This document shows positions 8,084-16,790 of a stretch of DNA of 64,000 nucleotides, in pieces. Numbering within the stretch: position 1 is the first letter of the stretch; each line of letters begins with the position of its first letter. The stretch comes from Paenibacillus sp. JCM 10914. Lineage in GTDB: Bacteria; Bacillota; Bacilli; Paenibacillales; Paenibacillaceae. The notes beneath the pieces were generated by a model. The model searched no databases. It was not told where the DNA came from and saw only the letters and a list, made by a program, of their open reading frames with translations. Location: positions 1-64,000 of the forward strand of contig NZ_BAZR01000031.1 of NCBI RefSeq assembly GCF_001315105.1, in the 5' to 3' direction. The translations under genes were made by a program, and so were the position numbers.

Positions 8084-8116
8084 GAGCCGGCCGGGTTAAC
8101 CGGCGGGCTCTTTTTC
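8084..8116 (+). terminator. Intrinsic terminator after hag
   Basis: A GC-rich hairpin (GAGCCGGCCGG, loop GTTAA, then CCGGCGGGCTC) is followed by TTTTTCT. It should separate the highly expressed flagellin message from flaG-fliD. Confidence 0.88.
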
Positions 8117-8143
8117 TATAATTAATTCAGGGAGTTGAGAAGG

Positions 8144-8482
8144 ATGCGAGTAGATGCGTTCTCTGATGTGAAAATTCCCCCATCGCAAGAGTCCCTTCAG
8201 TTGAGTCAGAACGAAGGTAAGAGCACCAGTCAGCAAGTAAATAATATTAACTCTATCGGCGAGAAACGACTCAACGATTTAATCGAGCATGGGAATAAGG
8301 TCCTTCAACGAATGGATACTCATCTGCAATGGTCTTTGCATAAGCAAAGCCAAAAATTAATCGTCAAAGTTTTAAATACGGAAACGGATGAAATTGTGCG
8401 AGAGATTCCTCCTGAGAAATATCTTGATTTAGTTCAAAATTTATGCGAGCAAGTCGGTTTATTCCTAGACGAAAGGAAATAA
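8144..8482 (+). CDS. flaG: FlaG-family flagellar protein (YvyC)
   Basis: ATG 8144 gives 112 residues; the in-frame TTG 8135 sits too close to the GGGAG SD. The C-terminal half (IVKVLNTETDEIVREIPPEKYLDLV) is the conserved FlaG domain. The N-terminal 45 residues are polar and probably disordered. FlaG proteins are encoded upstream of fliD and influence filament length in several bacteria; the mechanism is not settled. It lies 18 bases before fliD and 27 bases after the hag terminator. Confidence 0.9.
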   Translation: MRVDAFSDVKIPPSQESLQLSQNEGKSTSQQVNNINSIGEKRLNDLIEHGNKVLQRMDTHLQWSLHKQSQKLIVKVLNTETDEIVREIPPEKYLDLVQNLCEQVGLFLDERK

Positions 8483-8500
8483 AGGTTGGGAGGGAAAAAA

Positions 8501-10021
8501 ATGCCGATAAGATTGAGTGGAATGGCTTCAGGATTGGATACAGACACTTTAATTAAAGAGCTCATGCAAGCTCAGAGGACACCGTTAAATAAGCTGATTC
8601 AAGAGAAGCAAACCATCGCTTGGAAAAGAGAGTCTTATAGAGAAACGAATACAGCTTTAACCTCGATTCGTAATCTGGTTGAGAAGATGCGTTTCTCCAA
8701 TGCTTTTAACAAGCAGTCTGCTTCAAGCAGCGATAATAGTGTGGTTACGGCAACGGCTTCTTCTACGGCTTCCAGTGGCAGTTTCGCGATTCGCGTCGAC
8801 AGTCTTGCGTCGAGTGCTCTTATTGCGGGTGATAAGGTCACGGTCGACTTAAAATCAAAAATCAACACCCCCGGATCTTTTGAAATTGTTGGTCCAAACG
8901 GCAGTAAGTCCGTACAGATAACAGCTGATTCAACATATGAATCGGTTATGAAGCAAGTAAACGGTTCCAACATCGGGGTTACGATGAGTTATGATAGTAT
9001 CAATGGCCGATTTATGTTGAGTTCAAATACGACGGGAAAGACATCAACCATTCTAGTTAACGATGATTCGAGCAGTACCGCCGCACAATTTTTTGGACTG
9101 ACCACGATGGTTGATACAACTGATCAAGATGGAAATCCAATAAGAGAGAATCGCGCAGTTGCAGGATCTAATGCTTTAGTGCAAGTGAATGGGAAAAATA
9201 TGGAAATAGAAAATAATGCCTTCGAATTTAATGGGGTTCGATTTGATCTAAAAGGTGTATCAAATACAACGGTTTCTGTTACCGTTGCCAAGGATACTTC
9301 TAATATTGTCGACCAGATTAAAAGCTTTGTTGAACAATACAACAGTTTAGTTGATTTGGTGAATGATAAAACCAAGTCTACTCCCAATCGTAACTATACC
9401 CCATTGACAGACGAGCAAAAGGAATCAATGAGTGAGAAGCAGATCGATCTATGGGAATCAAAGGCGAAGTCTGGTTTGTTATATCGCGATGATATACTCC
9501 AAGAGACACTGTCTGCTCTTCATAGTGCGCTTGTGAATAATGTTAGTGGTTTGAAGGACGAGATGAATTCGTTATCTGATATTGGCATAACCTTCAAGAA
9601 ATATACTACTGGCTTGAAAACAACGGAACTAGGCAAGTTGGAAATCGATGAGACTAAGCTGAATGAGGCCGTAACCAATGATCCTGATGGTATTATGAGG
9701 TTGTTTACGAAAACAAGCTCACTAGACCCAAAGGACAGTGCTTACCAGAGCCAAATAGGTTATGCGGAAAGATTATATACGACGCTTACGAACTCTGTTA
9801 ACAAAATAATTAAAAGAATCGGTTCAGGGACCGTAGCTGATGCCGTTGATGGGAGTCAACTGGGTCAGAAAATCGACACCATTAACGACCGGATGTCTAC
9901 TATGGAAGCAAGACTAAAGATGATCGAAGATCGCTATTATAAGCAATTTACAGCCATGGAACTTGCCATGCAAAAATTGAACAATAAAAGTTCTTGGCTT
10001 ATGTCACAGTTGTATAGTTGA
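8501..10021 (+). CDS. fliD: FliD, flagellar filament cap protein
   Basis: ATG 8501, with SD GGGAGGG, gives 506 residues. The N-terminus MPIRLSGMASGLDTDTLIKE is the FliD_N signature. The C-terminal FliD_C region ends in a coiled coil (INDRMSTMEARLKMIEDRYY) and AMQKLNNKSSWL. FliD forms the cap at the filament tip under which flagellin folds, and it is escorted by FliT. It is followed by fliS and fliT in the standard order. Confidence 0.97.
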   Translation: MPIRLSGMASGLDTDTLIKELMQAQRTPLNKLIQEKQTIAWKRESYRETNTALTSIRNLVEKMRFSNAFNKQSASSSDNSVVTATASSTASSGSFAIRVDSLASSALIAGDKVTVDLKSKINTPGSFEIVGPNGSKSVQITADSTYESVMKQVNGSNIGVTMSYDSINGRFMLSSNTTGKTSTILVNDDSSSTAAQFFGLTTMVDTTDQDGNPIRENRAVAGSNALVQVNGKNMEIENNAFEFNGVRFDLKGVSNTTVSVTVAKDTSNIVDQIKSFVEQYNSLVDLVNDKTKSTPNRNYTPLTDEQKESMSEKQIDLWESKAKSGLLYRDDILQETLSALHSALVNNVSGLKDEMNSLSDIGITFKKYTTGLKTTELGKLEIDETKLNEAVTNDPDGIMRLFTKTSSLDPKDSAYQSQIGYAERLYTTLTNSVNKIIKRIGSGTVADAVDGSQLGQKIDTINDRMSTMEARLKMIEDRYYKQFTAMELAMQKLNNKSSWLMSQLYS

Positions 10022-10087
10022 TTAGTGTTTGTTGTAAATACCATATTCAAATTAAAGACAACCTAGTTTAAAAGGGAGAGAGCAGAA

Positions 10088-10474
10088 ATGAATGCGTTAA
10101 ATTATCAACAACAATATGTTAAAACCAAGGTTGAAACAGCTAGTCCAGGTGAACTAACTCTCCTTTTATACGAAGAGTTGTATCGAAAGTTGAATATGGC
10201 TAAAGTACACTTTCTCAAGAATCAACAAACGGAGACGTTAGAAAGAATTCACGGAGCTAGTTCTATATTGTACGAGTTACTAGGAACACTTAATTTCGAC
10301 TATGAAATTTCTGGACAGCTTCGAGATTTGTATATGTTTTATTTGAGACAGCTTAATGCCTTTGTCATTGAAAAGGATATAGAGTTATTAGAGCAAGTCC
10401 TGGAATTTGCCCAGGGATTTGCATTGACTTGGAAAGAAGCAGTTCAAATTGCAAAGACAACAAGAGGGAACTGA
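10088..10474 (+). CDS. fliS: FliS, flagellin export chaperone
   Basis: A 128-residue helical protein starting MNALNYQQQYVKTKVETASPGELTLLLYEELYRKL. Its opening Y-x(n)-SPGELTLLLYE segment is characteristic of FliS. FliS wraps around the C-terminal D0 helix of flagellin, preventing early polymerisation and guiding it to FlhA. SD GGGAGAG precedes the ATG. The next gene begins 1 base after the stop. Confidence 0.96.
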   Translation: MNALNYQQQYVKTKVETASPGELTLLLYEELYRKLNMAKVHFLKNQQTETLERIHGASSILYELLGTLNFDYEISGQLRDLYMFYLRQLNAFVIEKDIELLEQVLEFAQGFALTWKEAVQIAKTTRGN

Positions 10475-10475
10475 T

Positions 10476-10796
10476 ATGAACCGTTACCAGTTAATGCTGA
10501 AACTAAAGGAGACATACGAGGGAATTTTGCAATACAGAGATGCGAATCGTTTTTTACAAAGAGAGTCCGAAATTGATGAAGCATTCCTAGAATTGCAAGC
10601 TCTTTCTCATGACCCTTATAGCGATTCAGAAAGAGACTTGCTCAAGATCATATCTGAATTAAATCATGCTATGGAAGAGTTGTTAGTGGATTCGATGAAT
10701 CAATTGCAACATACTCGCATGCAGACACCAAGAGCATCAAAACAGTACGAGACACCTGGAATCGCAGAATCATATTTCTATGATCGAAAATTATAA
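10476..10796 (+). CDS. fliT: FliT-like flagellar chaperone
   Basis: ATG 10476 gives 106 residues; the frame is open upstream inside fliS, but GAGGGAA just before this ATG supports the later start. The protein is small, acidic and helical (residues 1-80), with a polar tail. FliT chaperones FliD in other bacteria, and the gene sits directly after fliS as in B. subtilis. FliT sequences diverge strongly, so position carries much of the evidence. It is the last gene of the conserved flagellar block. Confidence 0.78.
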   Translation: MNRYQLMLKLKETYEGILQYRDANRFLQRESEIDEAFLELQALSHDPYSDSERDLLKIISELNHAMEELLVDSMNQLQHTRMQTPRASKQYETPGIAESYFYDRKL

Positions 10797-10810
10797 TTAG
10801 GAGGGTGTGT

Positions 10811-12949
10811 ATGATCAAGCTGAGGAAGCTTTTGATAGTGCTTTTAATGTTATTCGTTAGTGCAAATCTAGTAGTTCCATTAACTCCAATTGAAAGTGCA
10901 GTAGGAGATTATGTAACTGCATCAACAAAGGTTAATCCAACTGAGATCTTGGTCGGGGACGAGACAGAGGTGACATTGAATATTAAAGGAACACCCCCTG
11001 TCAATGTTGTTAAACCTAATGATGTTATCCTCATCATCGACCGATCTGGAAGCATGGGGACTGAAAAAATGAATGCCGCCAAGGATTCGGCTAAAGGCTT
11101 TATCGATTTAATGGACTTTACGAAACATCGTGTTGGAATCGTTGATTATAGTGATACAATATCGTCAACTGAATTGACTACTGATACACAAAGCGTAAAA
11201 GCATATATTGATACCTTGAGAGCCAGTGGCCAGACTAATACCGGTGATGCTATTCAGAGGGCAACTGAATTATTGGCTACTCATCGCACGGATGCGCAAC
11301 CGGTTATTGTTTTGTTGACAGATGGAGAGGCGACAGGAACCGGTGATGGATTGAACGCCTTCGATTATACTTTGAAAAAGGCGAATGAAGCTAAGGATGC
11401 AGGAATTGTATTCTACACAATTGCATTACTTAATTCCAATGCCGATCCAGAGACAAGTGCTCCTAACATCTTATTAAAAAATATGGCCACTACTGCACAT
11501 CACCATCATTTTGTGCTAGGTTCTGTAGGGTTGGCTGATATTTACAGAGCTATTGTACAAGAGATTGGCCTGGCTAGCGCTTATGACATTGTTGTGACTG
11601 CAGTTGTCAATAATGCATTCGAAATTGTACCGGGGTCTTACGACAAAAACATACCTAAACCTACAGTTAACGGTAATACACTCACATGGAGTTTTTTGGA
11701 GTTGAAAAACGATAACCTACAGTTTACTTATAAGGTTCGCCACAAATCCGATAGAGTAGCAGGTACATATCCTGTAACTACATCGTCTTCAAATATTACT
11801 TATAAAGATTATGCAGGTTCAAATAAACAATATACGATTCCTTCAGCTAATGTAGTAGTGAAATATCCTGCACCTATTATTACTTTGGTTAATCCCAGCA
11901 AGGGGCATATTTCAGGTAATGAAGAGGTCACGATTACAGGAGAGAATTTCCTCCCTGATCCGAGAGTGAGATTTGGTGGAGCGAGTGCAAAGAATGTAAC
12001 CTATATTAGCGATACTGAAGTAAGGGTCACTACTCCTTCAGTCAAACAAGGCAATACTACAGTTACTCTAACCAATACAGATAACCAATCAGCTACTGCG
12101 GATTTTGGATTTTATGCTCAACCTGAGGTATCTAGTTTAACTCCAGACAAAGGTCCGGTATCGGGGGGCACTAGGCTAATCATCAATGGTAAGCATTTCT
12201 TGTCTGGTGTAAAAGTAAAGGTTGGTGATAATTACTCGCAGAATGTGACGTATCATTCTTCAACCTATCTATTTGCAGTTACTCCAGAAGTTGAACAACC
12301 GGGCCTAGTAGACGTAACAATCGAAAATCCAGACGGAACAGAATTAATACTTCCAAATGCCTTTACATACGAACCTCTTCCTTCTGTTGAACTATTATCT
12401 GTGTCTCCAAATGAAGGTGTAGTCACAGGAGGAACAATTGTTACCTTAACGGGCAAGCTGTTTAATAATACAAGCAAAGTGTACTTTAACGATGTAGAAG
12501 CATCCTCTGTTGCATATAATGACAATACTAGAATAACAGCGAAAACTCCTGCCTGGGCACAACCGGAGACGGTGGATGTAAAAGTTGTTAACAGGGATGG
12601 AACAGAGTCTGTTTTGCAACAAGCTTTTACTTATACAGAGCCGCCTGCGCCTAGTGCACCATTGATCTCAACGCTAAGTCCTAGTAATGGAGCGCTGACT
12701 GGGGGGACAATTGTTTATGTGGACGGAAAGTTTTTTGTATCAGGAGCTAAAATCGTAATAGGTGGCACTGAAACTGTAGATGCCAATTATGTTAGTTCGA
12801 CAAGAGTGACATTTAGAACGCCGGCATGGTCCACACCTGAAACGGTAGATATAACAGTAGTAAACCCTGATGGGCAATCCCATACTTTGCCTGGGTCCTA
12901 TACTTATAACCCTCCTCCAGAAAGACCTGCCCCAACACTCAGAGGATGA
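10811..12949 (+). CDS. Secreted vWA-domain protein with TIG repeats (5' part of a frame-broken gene)
   Basis: ATG 10811, with SD TTAGGAGGG, encodes 712 residues. A hydrophobic signal peptide covers residues 1-25. A von Willebrand A domain follows at about 70-255. It has a MIDAS-type metal site: DRSGS at 77-81, then a threonine in ASGQTNTGDA, and LLTDGE near 172. After a beta linker there are four IPT/TIG repeats (about 350-705), each with a xxGPxxGGT..xxGxxF signature. The frame ends in the linker of repeat five, and the remainder continues in the next entry. It is probably extracellular and binds proteins or glycans. It lies 14 bases after fliT, so it may be co-expressed with late flagellar genes. 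Confidence 0.85.
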   Translation: MIKLRKLLIVLLMLFVSANLVVPLTPIESAVGDYVTASTKVNPTEILVGDETEVTLNIKGTPPVNVVKPNDVILIIDRSGSMGTEKMNAAKDSAKGFIDLMDFTKHRVGIVDYSDTISSTELTTDTQSVKAYIDTLRASGQTNTGDAIQRATELLATHRTDAQPVIVLLTDGEATGTGDGLNAFDYTLKKANEAKDAGIVFYTIALLNSNADPETSAPNILLKNMATTAHHHHFVLGSVGLADIYRAIVQEIGLASAYDIVVTAVVNNAFEIVPGSYDKNIPKPTVNGNTLTWSFLELKNDNLQFTYKVRHKSDRVAGTYPVTTSSSNITYKDYAGSNKQYTIPSANVVVKYPAPIITLVNPSKGHISGNEEVTITGENFLPDPRVRFGGASAKNVTYISDTEVRVTTPSVKQGNTTVTLTNTDNQSATADFGFYAQPEVSSLTPDKGPVSGGTRLIINGKHFLSGVKVKVGDNYSQNVTYHSSTYLFAVTPEVEQPGLVDVTIENPDGTELILPNAFTYEPLPSVELLSVSPNEGVVTGGTIVTLTGKLFNNTSKVYFNDVEASSVAYNDNTRITAKTPAWAQPETVDVKVVNRDGTESVLQQAFTYTEPPAPSAPLISTLSPSNGALTGGTIVYVDGKFFVSGAKIVIGGTETVDANYVSSTRVTFRTPAWSTPETVDITVVNPDGQSHTLPGSYTYNPPPERPAPTLRG

Positions 12950-13986
12950 GTCCAGCTAATGGGCCATTGGGTGGAGGAACGACTATTTATATAGATGGAA
13001 CTTCCTTTACAACAGATTCCAAGCTGTATTTCATAATGGATGGACAAGAAGTTGAGTTAAACGCTACTTTTGTTAATGCTACCAGATTAGTAGCTAAGAC
13101 TCCTGTTGGGACGATGCCCGGCCCCGTGGATGTTAAAGTTGTAAATGCCGATGGGAAGTCTGGTGTATTGGCTGGCGGTTTCACTTACGATGCACCCCCA
13201 GTATTTCCAGATCCGGTCATTACAAGTATTGCTCCAAACCAGGGAAGCAAGCGTGGAGGTAACTTGATCGATTTATATGGAACGGGTTTCCAGCGCGGTG
13301 CCCGTGTAGTATTAGGAACTGAACAATTGGATTTGGCTGCTTATATGAGTACAACTAATGTAAGAGTCAGGGTGCCGGCGGTAAGTACGGAAGGAGCCGT
13401 GGACGTAACCATAATCAACCCGGATGGAAAGTCTCACACCCTTGTCGGAGGGTATACCTACCTTGAAGACCTGCCAGTGATTACAGGTATTTCACCAAGC
13501 TCTGGCCCTATGGCTGGGGGAACCAATATTTATGTTGACGGTAGGTACTTCACGTCTAATATGATCGTTACATTAGATCATGTTGAGTTGACGTATACGT
13601 ATGTGAATTCCACTCGGATAGTGGTTAGAACACCTGCTGCTTCAACTCCAGGAGATGTAGAACTTACAGTATCAAGCCCATCAGGAGCTGCGTCAACAAC
13701 GACATTTACTTATGAGGCACCTCCTGTTCTACCTGCTCCAACTTTAACAGGGTTATCTCCAACAACAGGTCCAATCAGAGGTGGTACGAATATCTACATT
13801 GATGGAAGAAATTTGAGGTCTGGTGCCAAGATCGTTTTTAACGGTATCGAATATGCTGTGACCTTCGTGAATTCTACCCGAGTAGTCTTTAAAACCCCGG
13901 CAGCTTCCGCAGCGGGTATTATATCTTTTTATATTGTGAATCCAGATGGACAGCAAAGCGGTACATTGAATTTTGAATATAAGTAA
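12946..13986 (+). CDS. TIG-repeat protein, 3' continuation of the vWA-TIG gene
   Basis: This frame overlaps the previous stop as ATGA and holds four more IPT/TIG repeats (repeat five without its first strand, then six to eight), 346 residues. It opens MSPANGPLGGGTTIYIDG, which aligns with LSPTTGPIRGGTNIYIDG in the last repeat. There is no signal peptide and no SD of its own. One extra base near 12945 (GGATG to GGAATG) would join both halves into a single protein of about 1058 residues with eight repeats. It is therefore a broken half or a sequencing artefact rather than a separate gene; ATGA translational coupling is the less likely alternative. No sortase motif or membrane anchor is seen at the end. 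Confidence 0.8.
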   Translation: MSPANGPLGGGTTIYIDGTSFTTDSKLYFIMDGQEVELNATFVNATRLVAKTPVGTMPGPVDVKVVNADGKSGVLAGGFTYDAPPVFPDPVITSIAPNQGSKRGGNLIDLYGTGFQRGARVVLGTEQLDLAAYMSTTNVRVRVPAVSTEGAVDVTIINPDGKSHTLVGGYTYLEDLPVITGISPSSGPMAGGTNIYVDGRYFTSNMIVTLDHVELTYTYVNSTRIVVRTPAASTPGDVELTVSSPSGAASTTTFTYEAPPVLPAPTLTGLSPTTGPIRGGTNIYIDGRNLRSGAKIVFNGIEYAVTFVNSTRVVFKTPAASAAGIISFYIVNPDGQQSGTLNFEYK

Positions 13987-13992
13987 AGCGGT

Positions 13993-14033
13993 TATAAATA
14001 TATAAAGGGCCAATGGCCCTTTATATATTTATA
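13993..14033. terminator. Bidirectional terminator after the vWA-TIG gene
   Basis: Perfect 19-bp inverted repeat. The GC core GGGCC-AAT-GGCCC (14007-14019) is extended on both sides by 14 A/T pairs. The A-rich left arm and T-rich right arm make it effective on either strand. Confidence 0.85.
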
Positions 14034-14061
14034 TATTCAAATTTATTGTGAGGACTTGATT

Positions 14062-15168
14062 ATGATAACAACTTTACCGATTTCGGCTTGTTTGATTGTA
14101 AAAGATGAGGAAATGTATATCGAACAGTGTATTCAATCGTTAAAACCAGTAGTTAATGAAATCATTGTTGTGGATACGGGTTCTACAGATCAGACCCTTG
14201 CAAAGTTGGAACAGAATAGCATTAACGTGTTTCATTACGAATGGAATAATAGTTTCTCTGAAGCAAGAAATTATGCTATCAGTTTGGCTAGTGAGCCAAC
14301 CATATTGGTTATAGATGCTGATGAAACTTTAGACCCAAGTACAGTGCCCTCTTTAAATGAATACTTGTCTCATTCTAGAAATCTCCCTGCTTCAGTTAAC
14401 ATAGTGAGCAAATTGGATCGTTATAGAAATGTAAACTCTAGAATAACACGTTTATTTCCTAATTCTGAAGATTATCGTTATCATGGGATGATTCATGAAC
14501 AACTTTATTATAAAGGAAATTCTATCAATGAAGTAAAAACAACAAATGTTGTTTTGCATCATTTTGGCTATGATGAAGCAGAAGTAAAGAAAAAACAAAA
14601 AATTAACAGGAACTTGGAACTGCTGGAAAAGCAACTAAAAAGCGAACCAGAGTCCACTTACTTAAGGTATCAAATAGGCCAAACATATTATGTAGGCGGT
14701 CATTATCATCAGGCGATAGAAAATTTTGATGAAGTATTGCAATTAATCTCGTCACAGGACACAATTCCGTCCTTTCTTCCTACAGTTTTCCTTTCATATG
14801 GTTACTGCTTGCATAATACTTCACAGTATCCAATATTAGATCGTCTTTTGAATGATGCATTTGAATTCTTCCCTGATTACACTGATTTGTATTTCCTATA
14901 TGGAGTTTCTCTAATCCAAAGGGGTAATCTGAAAGATATAGAAGTCATTAAGGAAACATTCGAGCATTGTATTGCAATGGGTGAAGTGACAAATCCAATA
15001 TACGAGTCTGTTGAAGGTGTTGGGTCATATAGATCGTACTATAATCTCGGAGTATATTATGAGGCGACAAACCAAGTTGAAATAGCCATCAATTGCTATA
15101 ATGAAAGTGCTGAAATGAATTTTGAACCAGCCAGGATACGAGTTGAAAACATAAAAAAACATAGATAA
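14062..15168 (+). CDS. GT2-family glycosyltransferase with C-terminal TPR-like repeats
   Basis: ATG 14062 (SD GTGAGGAC) gives 368 residues. The GT-A domain spans about 1-210: SACLIVKDEEMYIEQCIQSL, the nucleotide-binding VVDTGSTDQT and the metal-binding VIDADE. The C-terminal part has TPR-like helices (YLRYQIGQTYYVGGHYHQAI, YNLGVYYEATNQVEIAI). GT2-TPR enzymes commonly glycosylate proteins. Related ones adjoin flagellin genes in clostridia, where they add the first sugar to flagellin serine or threonine. The acceptor here is unknown; flagellin and the vWA-TIG protein are the nearest candidates. Low GC starts with this gene. Confidence 0.88.
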   Translation: MITTLPISACLIVKDEEMYIEQCIQSLKPVVNEIIVVDTGSTDQTLAKLEQNSINVFHYEWNNSFSEARNYAISLASEPTILVIDADETLDPSTVPSLNEYLSHSRNLPASVNIVSKLDRYRNVNSRITRLFPNSEDYRYHGMIHEQLYYKGNSINEVKTTNVVLHHFGYDEAEVKKKQKINRNLELLEKQLKSEPESTYLRYQIGQTYYVGGHYHQAIENFDEVLQLISSQDTIPSFLPTVFLSYGYCLHNTSQYPILDRLLNDAFEFFPDYTDLYFLYGVSLIQRGNLKDIEVIKETFEHCIAMGEVTNPIYESVEGVGSYRSYYNLGVYYEATNQVEIAINCYNESAEMNFEPARIRVENIKKHR

Positions 15169-15190
15169 TTTGATTTTTTCACAAATAACT

Positions 15191-15234
15191 CCGTGAATCT
15201 GCCTATATAAGTAGGAGATTACGGGGTTTTTTTT
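15191..15234 (+). terminator. Terminator after the GT2 gene
   Basis: An imperfect hairpin (CCGT/ACGG, AATCT/AGATT and CCTA/TAGG pairings, with a bulged G in the left arm) is followed by GG and eight T. Confidence 0.75.
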
Positions 15235-15242
15235 GAATAGCA

Positions 15243-15270
15243 TAACAATCATTGGAATAAACGTCGATAA
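15243..15270 (+). promoter_or_regulatory. Weak sigma-D-like promoter before the decoration cassette
   Basis: TAAC (15243-15246), 16 bases, then GTCGATAA (15263-15270), against the consensus TAAA-N15-GCCGATAT. It lies 40 bases before the next gene. If real it would put the cassette in the flagellar regulon. Confidence 0.3.
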
Positions 15271-15310
15271 ATATATTAGGTAAATTATCTGCTAGATACG
15301 GAGGCTCAAC

Positions 15311-16786
15311 GTGAGAAAGCAAGTACAACTACAAATAATGAGTATTCTTCCAACTATCCTGGAAGGTGTTAACTATGCCGTGACTACGAATTCGCAGCAA
15401 GCAGCTATTGTCCTTGGCGACTGCTATTCCACAATTAAATCTATAATGGATTTTTTTAAAATCGGACTTACAGAAGAACGGTTCGACTTTTATCAAGGTT
15501 TATTAAATGAGACATTAGAAATACTTGAGAATATTCATGAAAAAACAGCTTCTGGTCATGCAGCTTCTGATTTATCTTATAAATTTAAGAAAGTGCTTCG
15601 TAAAGTTGAGAGGGAGCTGGAACAAGAATCTGAAGTGAAGATCGAAGTGGTTTTCATGCCCTATAAATCAAGTATGTGGGATAGCCTTGAAAGTATATGG
15701 TTAGCGGCTAAGGAAGACAAGAGGTGCAATCCGACCGTTATACCGATTCCCTATTATGATAAGCACCCAGATGGAACGGTAGCAGCAATACATTATGAGG
15801 GGGGACAGTTTCCCGACCAAGTCCCCATTGTACACTATGACAACTATGATTTAAGTTCAAATTTACCAGACATCATATATATTCATAATCCTTATGATGA
15901 CAGCAACAGGGTTACTTCAGTTGATCCGAGATATTATTCCCATCATTTAAAACAATACACGAATATACTTGTCTATGTTCCATATTTTATTTCCGGAGTG
16001 TACGCGAATGTTGAGGCTTTTGCACAGAAACACCTTACATCATGTTTAAAATCAGTGGATCAAATTGTTGTTCAGTCACATATGCACAAGAAACTGTATT
16101 CAGCCTGTGGAGTGAATGAAAATAAATTACTTGTACTTGGTTCTCCTAAATTGGACTCTGTGAAAAATATGGTCAAGGAGCAAAGTCTAATTCCTACAGA
16201 TTGGATTAAGAAGATGGAAGGAAAGAAAGCGGTTGTATTAAATAGCAGCATCGGTTCTCTATTGGTAGCTCCAAACTATCTTACTGAATTAAAGCAAAGA
16301 ATATCAATCATACTGTCTTTTAATGAATTATTTCTCATATGGAGACCTCATCCTTTACTAAAAACCACTATCTCCTCTATGAGACCAGCTTTATTAGGTG
16401 AGTATAATGAAATCATTCAAATGGTTCAGAAACATGAGAATGCTGTCCTTGATCAGTCTGGAGGTACATTATCTGCAACCATAGCGTCATGCGGGATGAT
16501 AAGCGACACCAGTTCTTGGGCACGTCAATATATCGCAACTGGAAAGCCTGTGTTAATGCTTCAGGGAACTAGCCGAGCTAAAAATGGCAAATTATGTGTA
16601 TTTGATCATTTTTCCAGCTATTTTTTAAATGATGGTTACAACATAGAGGAGTTTTGTCGTTTGCTTATTTCCGGTGAAGACGAAAAGAAGGCGGAGCGAT
16701 TGAGGGATGTAAGAAATTCAATAGTGAATACGGACGGCTCTTGTGGCAAAAAAGTAAACCATCAAATAATTAGTCTTCTGAGGTGA
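15311..16786 (+). CDS. CDP-glycerol glycerophosphotransferase-family protein
   Basis: GTG 15311 after SD GGAGG; 491 residues. A helical N-terminal region (1-100) precedes a GT-B-like catalytic region (about 115-490) similar to the TagB/TagF family. Motifs are VVFMPYKSSMWDSLESIW near 115, IYIHNPYDDSNRVTSVDPRY, LFLIWRPHPLLKTTISSMRP near 340 and SGGTLSATIASCGMISDTSS near 390. TagF-family enzymes move polyol phosphates from CDP-polyols to glycans. There is no membrane segment, so it is cytosolic. A similar gene belongs to the Clostridioides difficile flagellin modification locus. Here it probably adds a phospho-linked group to the glycan started by the GT2 enzyme. Confidence 0.78.
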   Translation: MRKQVQLQIMSILPTILEGVNYAVTTNSQQAAIVLGDCYSTIKSIMDFFKIGLTEERFDFYQGLLNETLEILENIHEKTASGHAASDLSYKFKKVLRKVERELEQESEVKIEVVFMPYKSSMWDSLESIWLAAKEDKRCNPTVIPIPYYDKHPDGTVAAIHYEGGQFPDQVPIVHYDNYDLSSNLPDIIYIHNPYDDSNRVTSVDPRYYSHHLKQYTNILVYVPYFISGVYANVEAFAQKHLTSCLKSVDQIVVQSHMHKKLYSACGVNENKLLVLGSPKLDSVKNMVKEQSLIPTDWIKKMEGKKAVVLNSSIGSLLVAPNYLTELKQRISIILSFNELFLIWRPHPLLKTTISSMRPALLGEYNEIIQMVQKHENAVLDQSGGTLSATIASCGMISDTSSWARQYIATGKPVLMLQGTSRAKNGKLCVFDHFSSYFLNDGYNIEEFCRLLISGEDEKKAERLRDVRNSIVNTDGSCGKKVNHQIISLLR

Positions 16787-16790
16787 GCGG

